26,246 nt of DNA from Iamia sp035765045 (GTDB lineage: Bacteria; Actinomycetota; Acidimicrobiia; Acidimicrobiales; Iamiaceae): the NCBI GenBank assembly GCA_035765045.1, contig DASTYI010000045.1, positions 1-26,246 on the forward strand, read 5' to 3'. Below, piece after piece: positions 6,744 to 13,833 of the stretch. Under the pieces are notes generated by a model. The model saw nothing but the letters and a program-made list of their open reading frames with translations. It was not told the origin of the DNA and did not search any database. Every line of letters starts with the position of its first letter. The stretch's first letter is position 1. A program made the position numbers and the translations under genes.

Positions 6744-6763
6744 CACACCGGACCGTCGGTGTG
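6744..6763. promoter_or_regulatory. Inverted repeat, possible operator
   Basis: CACACCG (6744-6750) and CGGTGTG (6757-6763) are exact complements around six bases. The dyad lies in the unusually AT-containing gap between divergent genes, in the 5' leader side of the minus-strand gene. A repressor-binding role is inferred from symmetry and position. Confidence 0.4.
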
Positions 6764-6793
6764 TTTCATGTACTTTCATTCAATCTCAGTCTG

Positions 6794-6799
6794 ATGTCA
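6794..6799 (-). promoter_or_regulatory. TTGACA -35-like hexamer for the conserved minus-strand gene
   Basis: A perfect TTGACA on the minus strand, followed by the AT-richer stretch 6764-6793. No convincing -10 at 16-18 bp was found, so only the -35 is marked. Confidence 0.3.
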
Positions 6800-6807
6800 A
6801 CCCCTTG

Positions 6808-6813
6808 TAGGTT
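6808..6813 (+). promoter_or_regulatory. -10 hexamer of the sirtuin gene (leaderless type)
   Basis: TAGGTT, six bases before the ATG at 6820. Confidence 0.6.
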
Positions 6814-6819
6814 GGGGCG

Positions 6820-7650
6820 ATGGCCACCACCGAGGAGCGAGAGGGGCTCGAGCGCCGGGCCTGGCTGCACGGCGCCGAGGTCGACCTCGACCTGGGCGTC
6901 GCCGAGGTCGCCCACTGGGTGGCCGAGAGCACCCGGATCGTCGCCCTGACCGGCGCCGGCCTCAGCACCGACAGCGGCATCGCCGACTTCCGGGGCAAGA
7001 ACGGCGTCTGGACCCGCAACCCGGCGGCCGAGAAGGCGAGCACCCTCGACCACTACCTGTCCTCCACCGAGGTCCGGGCCGCCGCCTGGCAGATGCGCCT
7101 CGCCAGCCCGGCGTGGGCGGCCGAGCCCAACGCCGGCCACCGGGCCCTCGTCGCCCTCGAGCAGCAGGGCCGGCTGCGGGCCGTCGTCACCCAGAACACC
7201 GACGGCCTCCAGCAGCTGGCCGGTTCCGACCCCCGGCGGGTGATCGAGATGCACGGCACGATGCGCCGGGTCCGCTGCATCGACTGCGGCGACGAGGCCG
7301 ACATGCGCCGGGCGCTCTACCGGGTCGAGGCGGGCGAGGCCGACCCGCCCTGCCGCACCTGCGGTGGGATCCTCAAGAGCGCCACCGTCCTGTTCGGCGA
7401 GGGCCTCGCCACCGCCGACGTCGACGCCGCCGAGGCCGCCGCCCGCGACTGCGACCTGCTGCTGGCGATCGGCTCGACCCTCGCCGTCTACCCGGTCGCC
7501 CTCCTGCCCCAGATCGCGGCCCGGGCCGGCGCCCGCCTGGTGATCGTCAACGGCCGCGCCACCGAGCAGGACGGCCTGGCCGACGCCGTGCTGCGGGGCT
7601 CGATCTCCGCCGTCCTCCCGGCCCTGGTCCCGGGGGAATCAGCCGCCTAG
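6820..7650 (+). CDS. NAD-dependent protein deacylase, Sir2 (sirtuin) family
   Basis: 276 residues. Sirtuins remove acyl groups from lysines using NAD; bacterial ones often control acyl-CoA synthetases and other central enzymes. The NAD-binding GAGLSTDSGIADFRG (residues 45-59), TQNTDGL (124-130), the catalytic histidine in EMHGT (H145) and the zinc site (C153, C156, C178, C181) are all present, followed by FGEGL and an AIGSTLAVYPVA segment. The TQN motif differs slightly from the common TQN(I/V)DxLH, with Thr for Ile/Val and Gln for His, so the enzyme may belong to a divergent subgroup. The first 35 residues are an extension before the conserved core. Which acyl group it removes cannot be told. 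It is followed by the rhodanese-MoeB gene after about 70 bp. Confidence 0.94.
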   Translation: MATTEEREGLERRAWLHGAEVDLDLGVAEVAHWVAESTRIVALTGAGLSTDSGIADFRGKNGVWTRNPAAEKASTLDHYLSSTEVRAAAWQMRLASPAWAAEPNAGHRALVALEQQGRLRAVVTQNTDGLQQLAGSDPRRVIEMHGTMRRVRCIDCGDEADMRRALYRVEAGEADPPCRTCGGILKSATVLFGEGLATADVDAAEAAARDCDLLLAIGSTLAVYPVALLPQIAARAGARLVIVNGRATEQDGLADAVLRGSISAVLPALVPGESAA

Positions 7651-7671
7651 GTCGATTGTTGAGTCACTCGG

Positions 7672-7677
7672 TAGGCT
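7672..7677 (+). promoter_or_regulatory. -10 hexamer upstream of the rhodanese-MoeB gene
   Basis: TAGGCT, 42 bases before the ATG at 7720. Unlike most neighbours, this gene would have a short leader, with GAAGGGG (7704-7710) as ribosome binding site nine bases before the start. Confidence 0.45.
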
Positions 7678-7719
7678 TTTCGGGCCGCCGAGGAACGAAG
7701 GACGAAGGGGACACGGACA

Positions 7720-8916
7720 ATGCCGAGCTTCCGGGACATGCTGGCCCAGGCCAAGAGCGAGATCCGCGAGGTCACCACGGCCGAGGCCGACGAGATGCGC
7801 AAGGAGCCGGGCGCCGTGGTGCTCGACGTGCGCGAGGCCGACGAGTTCGAGCAGGGCGCCATCCCGGGGGCGGTGTTCATCCCCCGGGGCACCCTCGAGA
7901 CCGGCATCGAGGGCCGCATCCCCGACAAGGACACGTCGCTGATCGTCCACTGCGCCGGCGGCGTCCGCTCGGCCCTGGCCGTCAAGAGCCTCCAGGAGCT
8001 GGGCTACACCAACGCCGTCTCGGTGATCGGCGGGTTCAACCAGTGGAAGGACGAGGGGCGCGAGTGGAAGCTCCCGCAGACCCTCACCCCCGAGCAGCGC
8101 AACCGGTACAAGCGCCACCTGCTGCTGCCGGAGGTCGGTGACGAGGGCCAGCAGAAGCTGCTCGACGCCAAGGTGCTGCTGCTCGGCGCCGGCGGCCTCG
8201 GCTCGCCCGCCGCCCTCTACCTCGCCGCCGCCGGCGTGGGCACGCTCGGCATCATCGACATGGACGTCGTCGACGACTCCAACCTCCAGCGCCAGATCCT
8301 CCACAACATCGAGCGCATCGGTGACCGGAAGGTCGACTCGGCCAAGAAGACGCTGACCCTCCTCAACCCCGACGTCAACGTGGTCACCTACGACCAGCGG
8401 CTGGGCGAGGACAACATCATGCAGGTGCTGGCCGGGCCCGACGGCGACGGGTGGGACGCCATCGTCGACGGCACCGACAACTTCCCGACCCGCTACCTGG
8501 TCAACGACGCCAGCGTGAAGCTGGGCATCCCGGTCGTCCACGGCTCGATCTTCCGGTTCGAGGGCATGGTCACGGTGTTCGACCCGCACTCGGGGCCGAC
8601 CTATCGGGACATGGTCCCCGAGCCGCCGCCCGCCGACATGGCGCCGAGCTGCGCCGAGGCCGGGGTGCTGGGCGTGCTGCCCGGCATCGTCGGGTCGCTC
8701 CAGGCCATCGAGACGATCAAGCTGATCCTCGGGCTGGGCGACTCGTTGAGCGGCCGGCTGCTGGCCTACGACGCCCTGGAGACGTCGTTCCGGGAGTACA
8801 AGGTCCGGGTCGACCCGACCAACGAGATCACCTACGCCAACCGCGACCGCATCCAGGTCGCCGAGGTCGAGGGTCTCTGCGCCCCCCTCCCGCTGGCCCC
8901 GCCACCCGGCGCCTGA
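7720..8916 (+). CDS. Rhodanese-ThiF/MoeB fusion (sulfur-carrier adenylyltransferase/sulfurtransferase)
   Basis: 398 residues. An N-terminal rhodanese domain (about 15-118) carries the active-site loop CAGGVRS with C78. It is followed by an E1-like domain (about 120-390) with RYKRHLLLPEVG, the nucleotide loop GAGGLGS (156-162), GTDNFPTRY and the loop PSCAEAGVLG (C311). Such proteins adenylate the C-terminal glycine of a ubiquitin-like sulfur carrier (MoaD, ThiS or CysO type) and can load sulfur onto it, serving molybdopterin, thiamine or cysteine synthesis. In the mycobacterial MoeZ type the rhodanese domain is C-terminal; here the order is reversed. The paired CxxC zinc ligands of E. coli MoeB are not seen, as in MoeZ-like proteins. 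No carrier gene is adjacent, so the pathway is open. Confidence 0.9.
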   Translation: MPSFRDMLAQAKSEIREVTTAEADEMRKEPGAVVLDVREADEFEQGAIPGAVFIPRGTLETGIEGRIPDKDTSLIVHCAGGVRSALAVKSLQELGYTNAVSVIGGFNQWKDEGREWKLPQTLTPEQRNRYKRHLLLPEVGDEGQQKLLDAKVLLLGAGGLGSPAALYLAAAGVGTLGIIDMDVVDDSNLQRQILHNIERIGDRKVDSAKKTLTLLNPDVNVVTYDQRLGEDNIMQVLAGPDGDGWDAIVDGTDNFPTRYLVNDASVKLGIPVVHGSIFRFEGMVTVFDPHSGPTYRDMVPEPPPADMAPSCAEAGVLGVLPGIVGSLQAIETIKLILGLGDSLSGRLLAYDALETSFREYKVRVDPTNEITYANRDRIQVAEVEGLCAPLPLAPPPGA

Positions 8917-8931
8917 CCGCCGTCCCTCCTC

Positions 8932-8977
8932 CGCGACGATCCTCGACAAGAACCAGTCTTGTCGGAGGATCGTCGCG
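8932..8977. repeat. REP-like inverted repeat, copy 1
   Basis: Arms 8932-8951 and 8957-8977 pair over 20 bp with a single bulged G at 8964 and a 5-base loop (ACCAG). It begins 15 bases after the rhodanese-MoeB stop and could also terminate that transcript. Its plan is shared with the structure at 9070-9113. Confidence 0.6.
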
Positions 8978-8979
8978 TG

Positions 8980-9039
8980 GGCGCGACCTCTCCGCGCCAG
9001 GGCTGTCGCCAGGCCGTTCTGGCGCGGTGGTGTCGCGCC
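8980..9039. repeat. Large imperfect inverted repeat between the two REP-like copies
   Basis: GGCGCGAC (8980-8987) pairs with GTCGCGCC (9032-9039), and CCGCGCCAG (8992-9000) with CTGGCGCGG (9019-9027), leaving a symmetric 4-base internal loop. It runs straight into a 14-base palindrome, TCGCGCCGGCGCGA (9033-9046). Confidence 0.5.
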
Positions 9040-9069
9040 GGCGCGACCTGGCCGCGCCGAAACGCCGAC

Positions 9070-9113
9070 GCGACCGCATCCGACAGAAACCGGTTCTGGT
9101 CGGGAGTGGTCGC
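9070..9113. repeat. REP-like inverted repeat, diverged copy 2
   Basis: The outer arms GCGACC (9070-9075) and GGTCGC (9108-9113) enclose an imperfect dyad at 9080-9103 centred on ACCGGT. Its order of blocks (GCGAC, ATCC, CGACA, GAA/AAACC, TTCT, GTCGG) mirrors copy 1. Confidence 0.5.
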
Positions 9114-9134
9114 GGCCCGGCCGGGGTGGGGACC

Positions 9135-9140
9135 TAGCCT
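9135..9140 (+). promoter_or_regulatory. -10 hexamer of the flippase-like gene (leaderless type)
   Basis: TAGCCT, seven bases before the ATG at 9148. This fixes the start inside a longer open frame. Confidence 0.6.
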
Positions 9141-9147
9141 CGCCCGG

Positions 9148-10194
9148 ATGGCCGAGCACGACGCGCTGCACCCCGACGCGTCCGAGGTCCCCGAGGTCGC
9201 ACCCGACCACCACGTCGCCACCGTCGAGGGGCCGTCGGGGGGCCGGCGGAAGCTGATCGCCCGGCTGTCGACCCTCGCCGGGATCCTCATCGGCGGGGTC
9301 ACGTGCGCCTTCGTCGTCAACGAGCTGGCCTCGGAGTGGAGCCGGGTGCGGGAGGCGATCACCGACGCCTCGCCGGTCTGGATCGTCGTCGCCCTGGCCT
9401 GCTGCGCCCTCGGCATGACCAGCATCGGCTGGGGCTGGACCGACGTCCTCGCCCTGCTCGGCGCCCGGGTCGCTCGGGGCCGGGCCCTGGCCTGGTACTT
9501 CGTCGGCGAGCTGGGCAAGTACCTGCCCGGCGGGGTCTGGCCCGTGCTCGGGCGGGGCGAGCTGGCCCGGCGCGGCGGCGTCCCCGGCCCCCGGGCCTAC
9601 GCCAGCGTGGCCCTCTCGCTGGTGACGCTCTACCTGGCCGCCATGCTCGTCGCCGTCGGCCTGCTGCCCTTCGCCCTGGGCGACGACGGCCCGGGGGCGA
9701 CGGCGCTGCTGCTGCTCCTCCTGCCCCTCGGCCTGGGCGCCCTCCACCCCCGGGTGCTCGTCCCCGTGCTCGACCTGGTCCGCCGGGTCACCAAGCGGCC
9801 GCTGGCGATCGACGTCCCGCCGTGGCGGGGCACCGTCGCCACCGTCCTGCGCTACGTGCCGACGTGGCTGTTCAACGCGGCGGGGACGGCGGCGGTCGCC
9901 CACGCCGTGGCCCCCGACGACGCCGACCTCGCTCGGATCGCCTTCGCCGCCACCCTGAGCTGGATCGCCGGCTTCCTCGCCGTCGCCGTCCCCGCCGGGG
10001 CCGGGGTGCGGGAGGCCGTCTTCCTCGCCGCCTGCGGCCTGCCCTCGGAGCTGGGGGCGACGGTGGCGGTGGCCACCCGGGTGCTGTTCATCGTGGTCGA
10101 CCTGGGCGGCGCCGCCATCGCCGCCCCCTTCGTGCCCCGCCGGACGCCCGACGCCACCGAGTCCGAGCCCGAGGTCGTCGCCTCCCCGCGGTAG
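9148..10194 (+). CDS. Lysylphosphatidylglycerol-synthase-type (flippase-like) integral membrane protein
   Basis: 348 residues and polytopic, with hydrophobic segments near residues 34-55, 75-95, 110-125, 150-175, 180-200 and three more in the C-terminal third. The segment WYFVGELGKYLPGGVWPV followed by GRGELARRGG is typical of the membrane part of MprF and AglD-like proteins (UPF0104/PF03706), which move or bind lipid-linked substrates. There is no aminoacyl-transferase domain, so it is not a full MprF. The acidic N-terminus (about 30 residues) is cytoplasmic. The reading frame is open upstream through the repeat cluster, but the ATG at 9148 is chosen because of the hexamer seven bases before it. 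It precedes the membrane/MoxR cluster by 49 bp and may share its envelope role. Confidence 0.85.
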   Translation: MAEHDALHPDASEVPEVAPDHHVATVEGPSGGRRKLIARLSTLAGILIGGVTCAFVVNELASEWSRVREAITDASPVWIVVALACCALGMTSIGWGWTDVLALLGARVARGRALAWYFVGELGKYLPGGVWPVLGRGELARRGGVPGPRAYASVALSLVTLYLAAMLVAVGLLPFALGDDGPGATALLLLLLPLGLGALHPRVLVPVLDLVRRVTKRPLAIDVPPWRGTVATVLRYVPTWLFNAAGTAAVAHAVAPDDADLARIAFAATLSWIAGFLAVAVPAGAGVREAVFLAACGLPSELGATVAVATRVLFIVVDLGGAAIAAPFVPRRTPDATESEPEVVASPR

Positions 10195-10229
10195 CCGGTC
10201 GGTCGCACCGGGGGCCACGGGTGCGCCGG

Positions 10230-10235
10230 TAGGGT
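10230..10235 (+). promoter_or_regulatory. -10 hexamer at the head of the membrane/MoxR operon
   Basis: TAGGGT, eight bases before the ATG at 10244. This probably drives the run of overlapping genes up to DUF58. Confidence 0.55.
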
Positions 10236-10243
10236 GCCCGGCC

Positions 10244-11230
10244 ATGGGCAGCCCCGGTGGAGCCGACCCCACGGCGGTCGCCGCGGGCCCCGTCCCCCGG
10301 CCGGTGCGGCTGCGCCCGCTCGGGGTGGGCGAGATGCTCGACGCCGGGCTCAAGCTGTTCCGCTCCCGCCCCCGGGACATGGTCCTGGCCACCCTGGTGC
10401 CGACGCTGCCGGCCGTCGTGCTGCTGGTGCTGGTCCAGCTGTCGTCGGGCAACCCCGACTCGATGATCAGGACCGACGAGGCCACGGGTGTCGAGACCGT
10501 CGACGGCGGCGCCTTCGCCCTGTTCCTCGGCGGGACGGTGGTGAGCACGCTCGTCCTCCTCGTCGCCACCAACCTGGCGTTGGCCGGGACGATGCGGATC
10601 TCGATCGGCGTCTACCTCGGCGAGGAGGTCACGTGGCGCGAGTCGCTGCGCTTCGCCCTCCAGCGCTGGACCTCGCTGACCGCCCTGCTCGTGCTCACCG
10701 TCCTGGGCACGTCGGTCGGCCTGCTCGCCTGCGTCCTCCCGTACTTCTGGCTGACCGGGATCTGGGCCGTCGCCGTCCCCGCCCTGGTGGTCGAGGGCCT
10801 CGGCCCGATCCGCTCGCTGGACCGGTCCCGCCGGCTGGTCTCGGGGCGGTTCTGGCCCGTCCTCGGCACGGTCGTGCTGGCCGGGCTGCTGGCCTCGGTG
10901 CTCCAGGGGATCCTCGTCGCCCCGGTGATCGTCCTCCAGCTCACCGGGCAGAGCTTCCTGCTGACGTCGCTGCTCACCGGGGTGGCCCAGCTGGCCGGCT
11001 CGGCCCTCACGCTGCCGTACACGGCGGCCGTCACCGCCGTCGTCTACTTCGACCTGCGGGTGCGCAAGGAGGGCTACGACCTCGAGCTGCTGGCCCGGGG
11101 CGTCGGCGTCGAGCCCCCGCCCGAGGACCCGGCGGACCGGCCGGCGGGGCCCGTCGCCCCGGCCGGTGGGTGGGGTGCGCCGGCGGCCCCCGCCGGGGGG
11201 TGGGGTCCGGGCCCGGGCGCCGGTGGCTGA
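10244..11230 (+). CDS. Polytopic membrane protein (GDPD-type membrane domain)
   Basis: 328 residues. After a Pro-rich N-terminus comes RPLGVGEMLDAGLKLFRSRP, a start typical of actinobacterial proteins annotated as having a glycerophosphoryl diester phosphodiesterase membrane domain, although no phosphodiesterase domain is present. About six hydrophobic segments follow (near 45-65, 90-115, 140-165, 170-180, 205-235 and 245-265), including LVVEGLGPIRSLDRSRRLVSGRFW, a segment characteristic of the family. The last 40 residues are Gly/Pro-rich with a repeated PAGGWG and are probably disordered. Function is unknown. It is the first gene of the membrane/MoxR run, and its stop overlaps the next start by eight bases, indicating translational coupling. 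Confidence 0.8.
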   Translation: MGSPGGADPTAVAAGPVPRPVRLRPLGVGEMLDAGLKLFRSRPRDMVLATLVPTLPAVVLLVLVQLSSGNPDSMIRTDEATGVETVDGGAFALFLGGTVVSTLVLLVATNLALAGTMRISIGVYLGEEVTWRESLRFALQRWTSLTALLVLTVLGTSVGLLACVLPYFWLTGIWAVAVPALVVEGLGPIRSLDRSRRLVSGRFWPVLGTVVLAGLLASVLQGILVAPVIVLQLTGQSFLLTSLLTGVAQLAGSALTLPYTAAVTAVVYFDLRVRKEGYDLELLARGVGVEPPPEDPADRPAGPVAPAGGWGAPAAPAGGWGPGPGAGG

Positions 11231-11909
11231 GGTCGACCCGGGCGAGGCCCGCGAGCAGGCCCGCCGGGTGCTGGCGGGCGACCGCTACCAGGCCGAGGAC
11301 GTCCCCCGCCCGCTCCAGGGCGTGCTGCGGTGGGTCGGCGAGCGGATCGAGGACGTCAGCCGTCCGGTGGCCGACGCCCTCGGCACCCCGGCGGGCCTGG
11401 TGATCGGGCTGGGGGCGGTGGCGGTGGCGACGACGCTGCTGGTCCTGGCCCTGGTCCGACGGCGGACCCGGGTGGCCGAGCGTGAGGCGGTGACCCGGCG
11501 CCGGGCCCGGTCCCTCGACCCCGCCGCCCTCGACCGGGAGGCCGAGGCCGCCGAGGCGGTCGGCGACCTGGCCACCGCCGTCCGGCTCCGGTTCCGCGCC
11601 GGGGTGGTGCGGCTGGAGCAGGCCGGGGCGGTGCCGGCCCGGGTCGACGCCACCACGGCCCGCCTGGTCGGTCGGGTCGACGTCCCCGCCTTCGCCCCGC
11701 TGGCCCGGGCCTTCGACGAGGTCGCCTACGGGGGCCGCCCCGCCACCCCCGCCGACGTCGCCGCCGCCCGCCGCCACTGGCCCGAGGTCCTGGCCGCGGC
11801 CACCGCGGCCACCGCCGTCACCGGGCCCCACCCCGAGCGAGCTGGCGATCAGACCCGACGGGAAGCCGTCGGATCCGATCGCCGGTTCGGGGGAGGGGTG
11901 GGGGCGTGA
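11223..11909 (+). CDS. DUF4129-domain membrane protein
   Basis: 228 residues from a GTG that overlaps the previous stop. The N-terminal part (PGEAREQARRVLAG, then VPRPLQGVLRWVGERI) leads to one hydrophobic helix at about 58-78. A basic stretch and the DUF4129 domain follow (about 105-200, with AEAVGDLATAVRLRFRAGV, FDEVAYGGRPATPADVAAA). DUF4129 proteins occur next to MoxR and DUF58 genes and are thought to be membrane partners with a cytoplasmic helical domain; no biochemical activity is established. The start choice rests on overlap with the preceding gene. A longer open frame exists upstream (from 11166) but lies wholly within the neighbouring gene. It ends in a GTGA overlap with DUF4350. 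Confidence 0.83.
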   Translation: MAEVDPGEAREQARRVLAGDRYQAEDVPRPLQGVLRWVGERIEDVSRPVADALGTPAGLVIGLGAVAVATTLLVLALVRRRTRVAEREAVTRRRARSLDPAALDREAEAAEAVGDLATAVRLRFRAGVVRLEQAGAVPARVDATTARLVGRVDVPAFAPLARAFDEVAYGGRPATPADVAAARRHWPEVLAAATAATAVTGPHPERAGDQTRREAVGSDRRFGGGVGA

Positions 11910-12838
11910 CGGGGTGGTGGGGGCGGGTGGGCCCGGTGAAGCGGGCCGTCGCCGTGGTGCTGGGGCTGGTGGTGGGGGTGAACCTGCTGCTGGCCGCCCT
12001 CGACGCGGTGGTGGGGAGCGACCCGGGCGGCCCGACCGGCTCGTCGTACGCCACCGGGGACGACGGCGTGGCCGCCTGGGCCGACCTGCTGCGGGCCCGC
12101 GGCGTCACCGTCGAGCCCCTGCGCCGGCCGCTGGGCGAGGCCGACCTGCCCGCCGGCGGCACCGTCGTCGTGGTCGACCCGGCCGACGCCCCCACCCCCG
12201 AGGGGCTGGCCGCCCTGGCCGACCACCTCGCCGGCGGGGGCCGGGTCGTCGCCGTCGGCGCCGCCGGCTCCGTCTACGCCGGGGCCCTGCTCGGGGCCGA
12301 CCTCGGCTGGCAGCCCAAGGGCACCGCCCGCCCGACCCCGGCCGGGGACCTGCTCGCCGGGCTCGACGACCTGCGGGGCGACGGCACCGGCTCCTTCGCC
12401 ACCCCCGGGCCGGCGACGGTCGAGGCCGGTCCGGCCGCCGCCCCGGTCGTCGTGTCCACCGGTGGGCTGCTGGCGGTGGCCGATCCCAGCCTGCTCCACA
12501 ACGCCCGCCTGGCCGACGGCGACGACGCCGCCCTCGCCGTCGTGCTCGCCGGGTCCGGCCCGGTCGCCTTCGCCGAGGCCGAGCACGGCTACGGCACGAC
12601 CCGCGGCCTCGCCGCCGTCCCTGGTCCCCTCAAGGCCGCCGTGATCGGCTTGGTGCTGGCCGCCCTGGTCGGCCTCTGGTCGGTCGGCCAGCGCCTCGGG
12701 CCGGCCGAGGCCGTCGACCGGCCGCTGCCCCCGCCCCGCCGGGCCTACGTCGACGCCCTCGGCGCCGCCCTGGCCCGCACACCCGACCCCCCGACCCCGG
12801 AGGACACCCGTGACCGATCCGACACCCTCGCCCGCTGA
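11906..12838 (+). CDS. DUF4350-domain membrane protein
   Basis: 310 residues. A hydrophobic helix at about 13-35 anchors the protein, followed by an extracytoplasmic-type domain containing SSYATGDDGVAAWADLLRAR, VVVDPADAPTPEGLAALADHL and GGRVVAVG. This resembles the DUF4350 fold, which is related to GATase-like beta-sheet domains. A second hydrophobic helix (about 245-265) and a Pro-rich tail follow. The GTG start overlaps the DUF4129 stop as GTGA, and GGGAGGGG lies upstream. DUF4350 is a regular partner of MoxR, DUF58 and DUF4129 in actinobacteria. Its role is unknown; sensing or scaffolding of a membrane complex is a reasonable guess. Confidence 0.82.
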   Translation: MTGWWGRVGPVKRAVAVVLGLVVGVNLLLAALDAVVGSDPGGPTGSSYATGDDGVAAWADLLRARGVTVEPLRRPLGEADLPAGGTVVVVDPADAPTPEGLAALADHLAGGGRVVAVGAAGSVYAGALLGADLGWQPKGTARPTPAGDLLAGLDDLRGDGTGSFATPGPATVEAGPAAAPVVVSTGGLLAVADPSLLHNARLADGDDAALAVVLAGSGPVAFAEAEHGYGTTRGLAAVPGPLKAAVIGLVLAALVGLWSVGQRLGPAEAVDRPLPPPRRAYVDALGAALARTPDPPTPEDTRDRSDTLAR

Positions 12839-13811
12839 CGACGGGGTGCTGGCCGCCACCCGGGCCCGGCTGGGCGCGGCGGTCGCCCCCGTGGTCGTGG
12901 GGGCCGACGAGGTCCTCGACGCCCTGGTCGTCGCCCTCGCCGTCGGCGGCCACGTGCTGTTGGAGGGCGTCCCGGGCACGGCGAAGACGCTGGTGGCCGA
13001 CGCCTTCGCCCGGGCCCTCGGCGCCCGCTTCCGCCGGGTCCAGTTCACCCCCGACATGCTCCCGTCGGACCTGACCGGCACGATGACGATGCGTGACGGC
13101 GAGCTGGCCTTCCGGCCCGGCCCGGTGTTCACCAACGTGCTGCTGGCCGACGAGGTCAACCGCACCCCGCCCAAGACGCAGTCGGCGCTGCTGGAGGCCA
13201 TGGGGGAGGGGCAGGTGACCGTGGACGGGACGTCGCGCCGGCTGGCCGACCCGTTCCTCGTCGTCGCCACCCAGAACCCGATCGAGTACGAGGGCACGTA
13301 CCCGCTGCCCGAGGCCCAGCTCGATCGCTTCCTGGTCAAGGTCGAGGTCGGCTACCCGGCCGAGGCCGTCGAGCGCTCGATGCTCGACCTGGCCCGCACC
13401 GGGCTGCGGCCGACGGCGCTGGGCGAGGTGCGCCCGATCGTCACCCCGGACCCGGGGGGCGCGACCGCCGGCGCCGTGGCCGAGCTGACCACCGCCCTGC
13501 GGGCCGAGGTCGACGCCACCACCGTCACCGCCGAGGTGGCCGACTACCTGCTGGCCGTGGTGCGGACGACCCGCACCCTCCCCGCCGTCGAGGTCGGCGC
13601 CAGCCCCCGGGCCGCCGTCCACCTGCTGGCCGCGTCCCGGGCCGCCGCCCGCCTCGCCGGCCGGGCCTACGTCAGCCCCGACGACGTGGTCGCCGTGGCC
13701 CCGATGGTCCTCCGCCACCGGCTGGTGCTGCGGGCCGAGGCCGAGCTCGAGCGCTTCCGCCCCGACGACGCCGTCGCCGCCGCCCTCGCCGCCGTCCCCG
13801 TCCCCCGATGA
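12810..13811 (+). CDS. MoxR-family AAA+ ATPase
   Basis: 333 residues. MoxR ATPases act as chaperones that remodel or activate partner proteins, typically with von Willebrand A-domain proteins such as the DUF58 protein encoded next. Walker A is GVPGTAKT (53-60) in the MoxR form. Walker B is LLADEVNR (about 111-118), followed by PPKTQSALLEAM. Sensor 1 is ATQNP (153-157), then the EYEGTYPLPEAQLDRF stretch characteristic of the family and a C-terminal helical lid with SPRAAVHLLAASRA. The GTG at 12810 is well supported by GGAGG six bases upstream. It gives a 29-bp overlap with the end of DUF4350, so the two are translationally coupled. Confidence 0.94.
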   Translation: MTDPTPSPADDGVLAATRARLGAAVAPVVVGADEVLDALVVALAVGGHVLLEGVPGTAKTLVADAFARALGARFRRVQFTPDMLPSDLTGTMTMRDGELAFRPGPVFTNVLLADEVNRTPPKTQSALLEAMGEGQVTVDGTSRRLADPFLVVATQNPIEYEGTYPLPEAQLDRFLVKVEVGYPAEAVERSMLDLARTGLRPTALGEVRPIVTPDPGGATAGAVAELTTALRAEVDATTVTAEVADYLLAVVRTTRTLPAVEVGASPRAAVHLLAASRAAARLAGRAYVSPDDVVAVAPMVLRHRLVLRAEAELERFRPDDAVAAALAAVPVPR

Positions 13812-13833
13812 CGTCGGGTGGGGGGTTGGGCTG

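Noticed and set aside
8959..9147. Upstream extension of the flippase-like gene through the repeat cluster
   Set aside because: The extra 63 codons are Arg/Trp-rich translations of inverted repeats; the hexamer spacing supports the ATG at 9148.
7639..10572. 977-codon minus-strand open frame over the MoeB and flippase-like genes
   Set aside because: Antisense to clear MoeB and membrane-protein genes and composed of typical GC-shadow residues.
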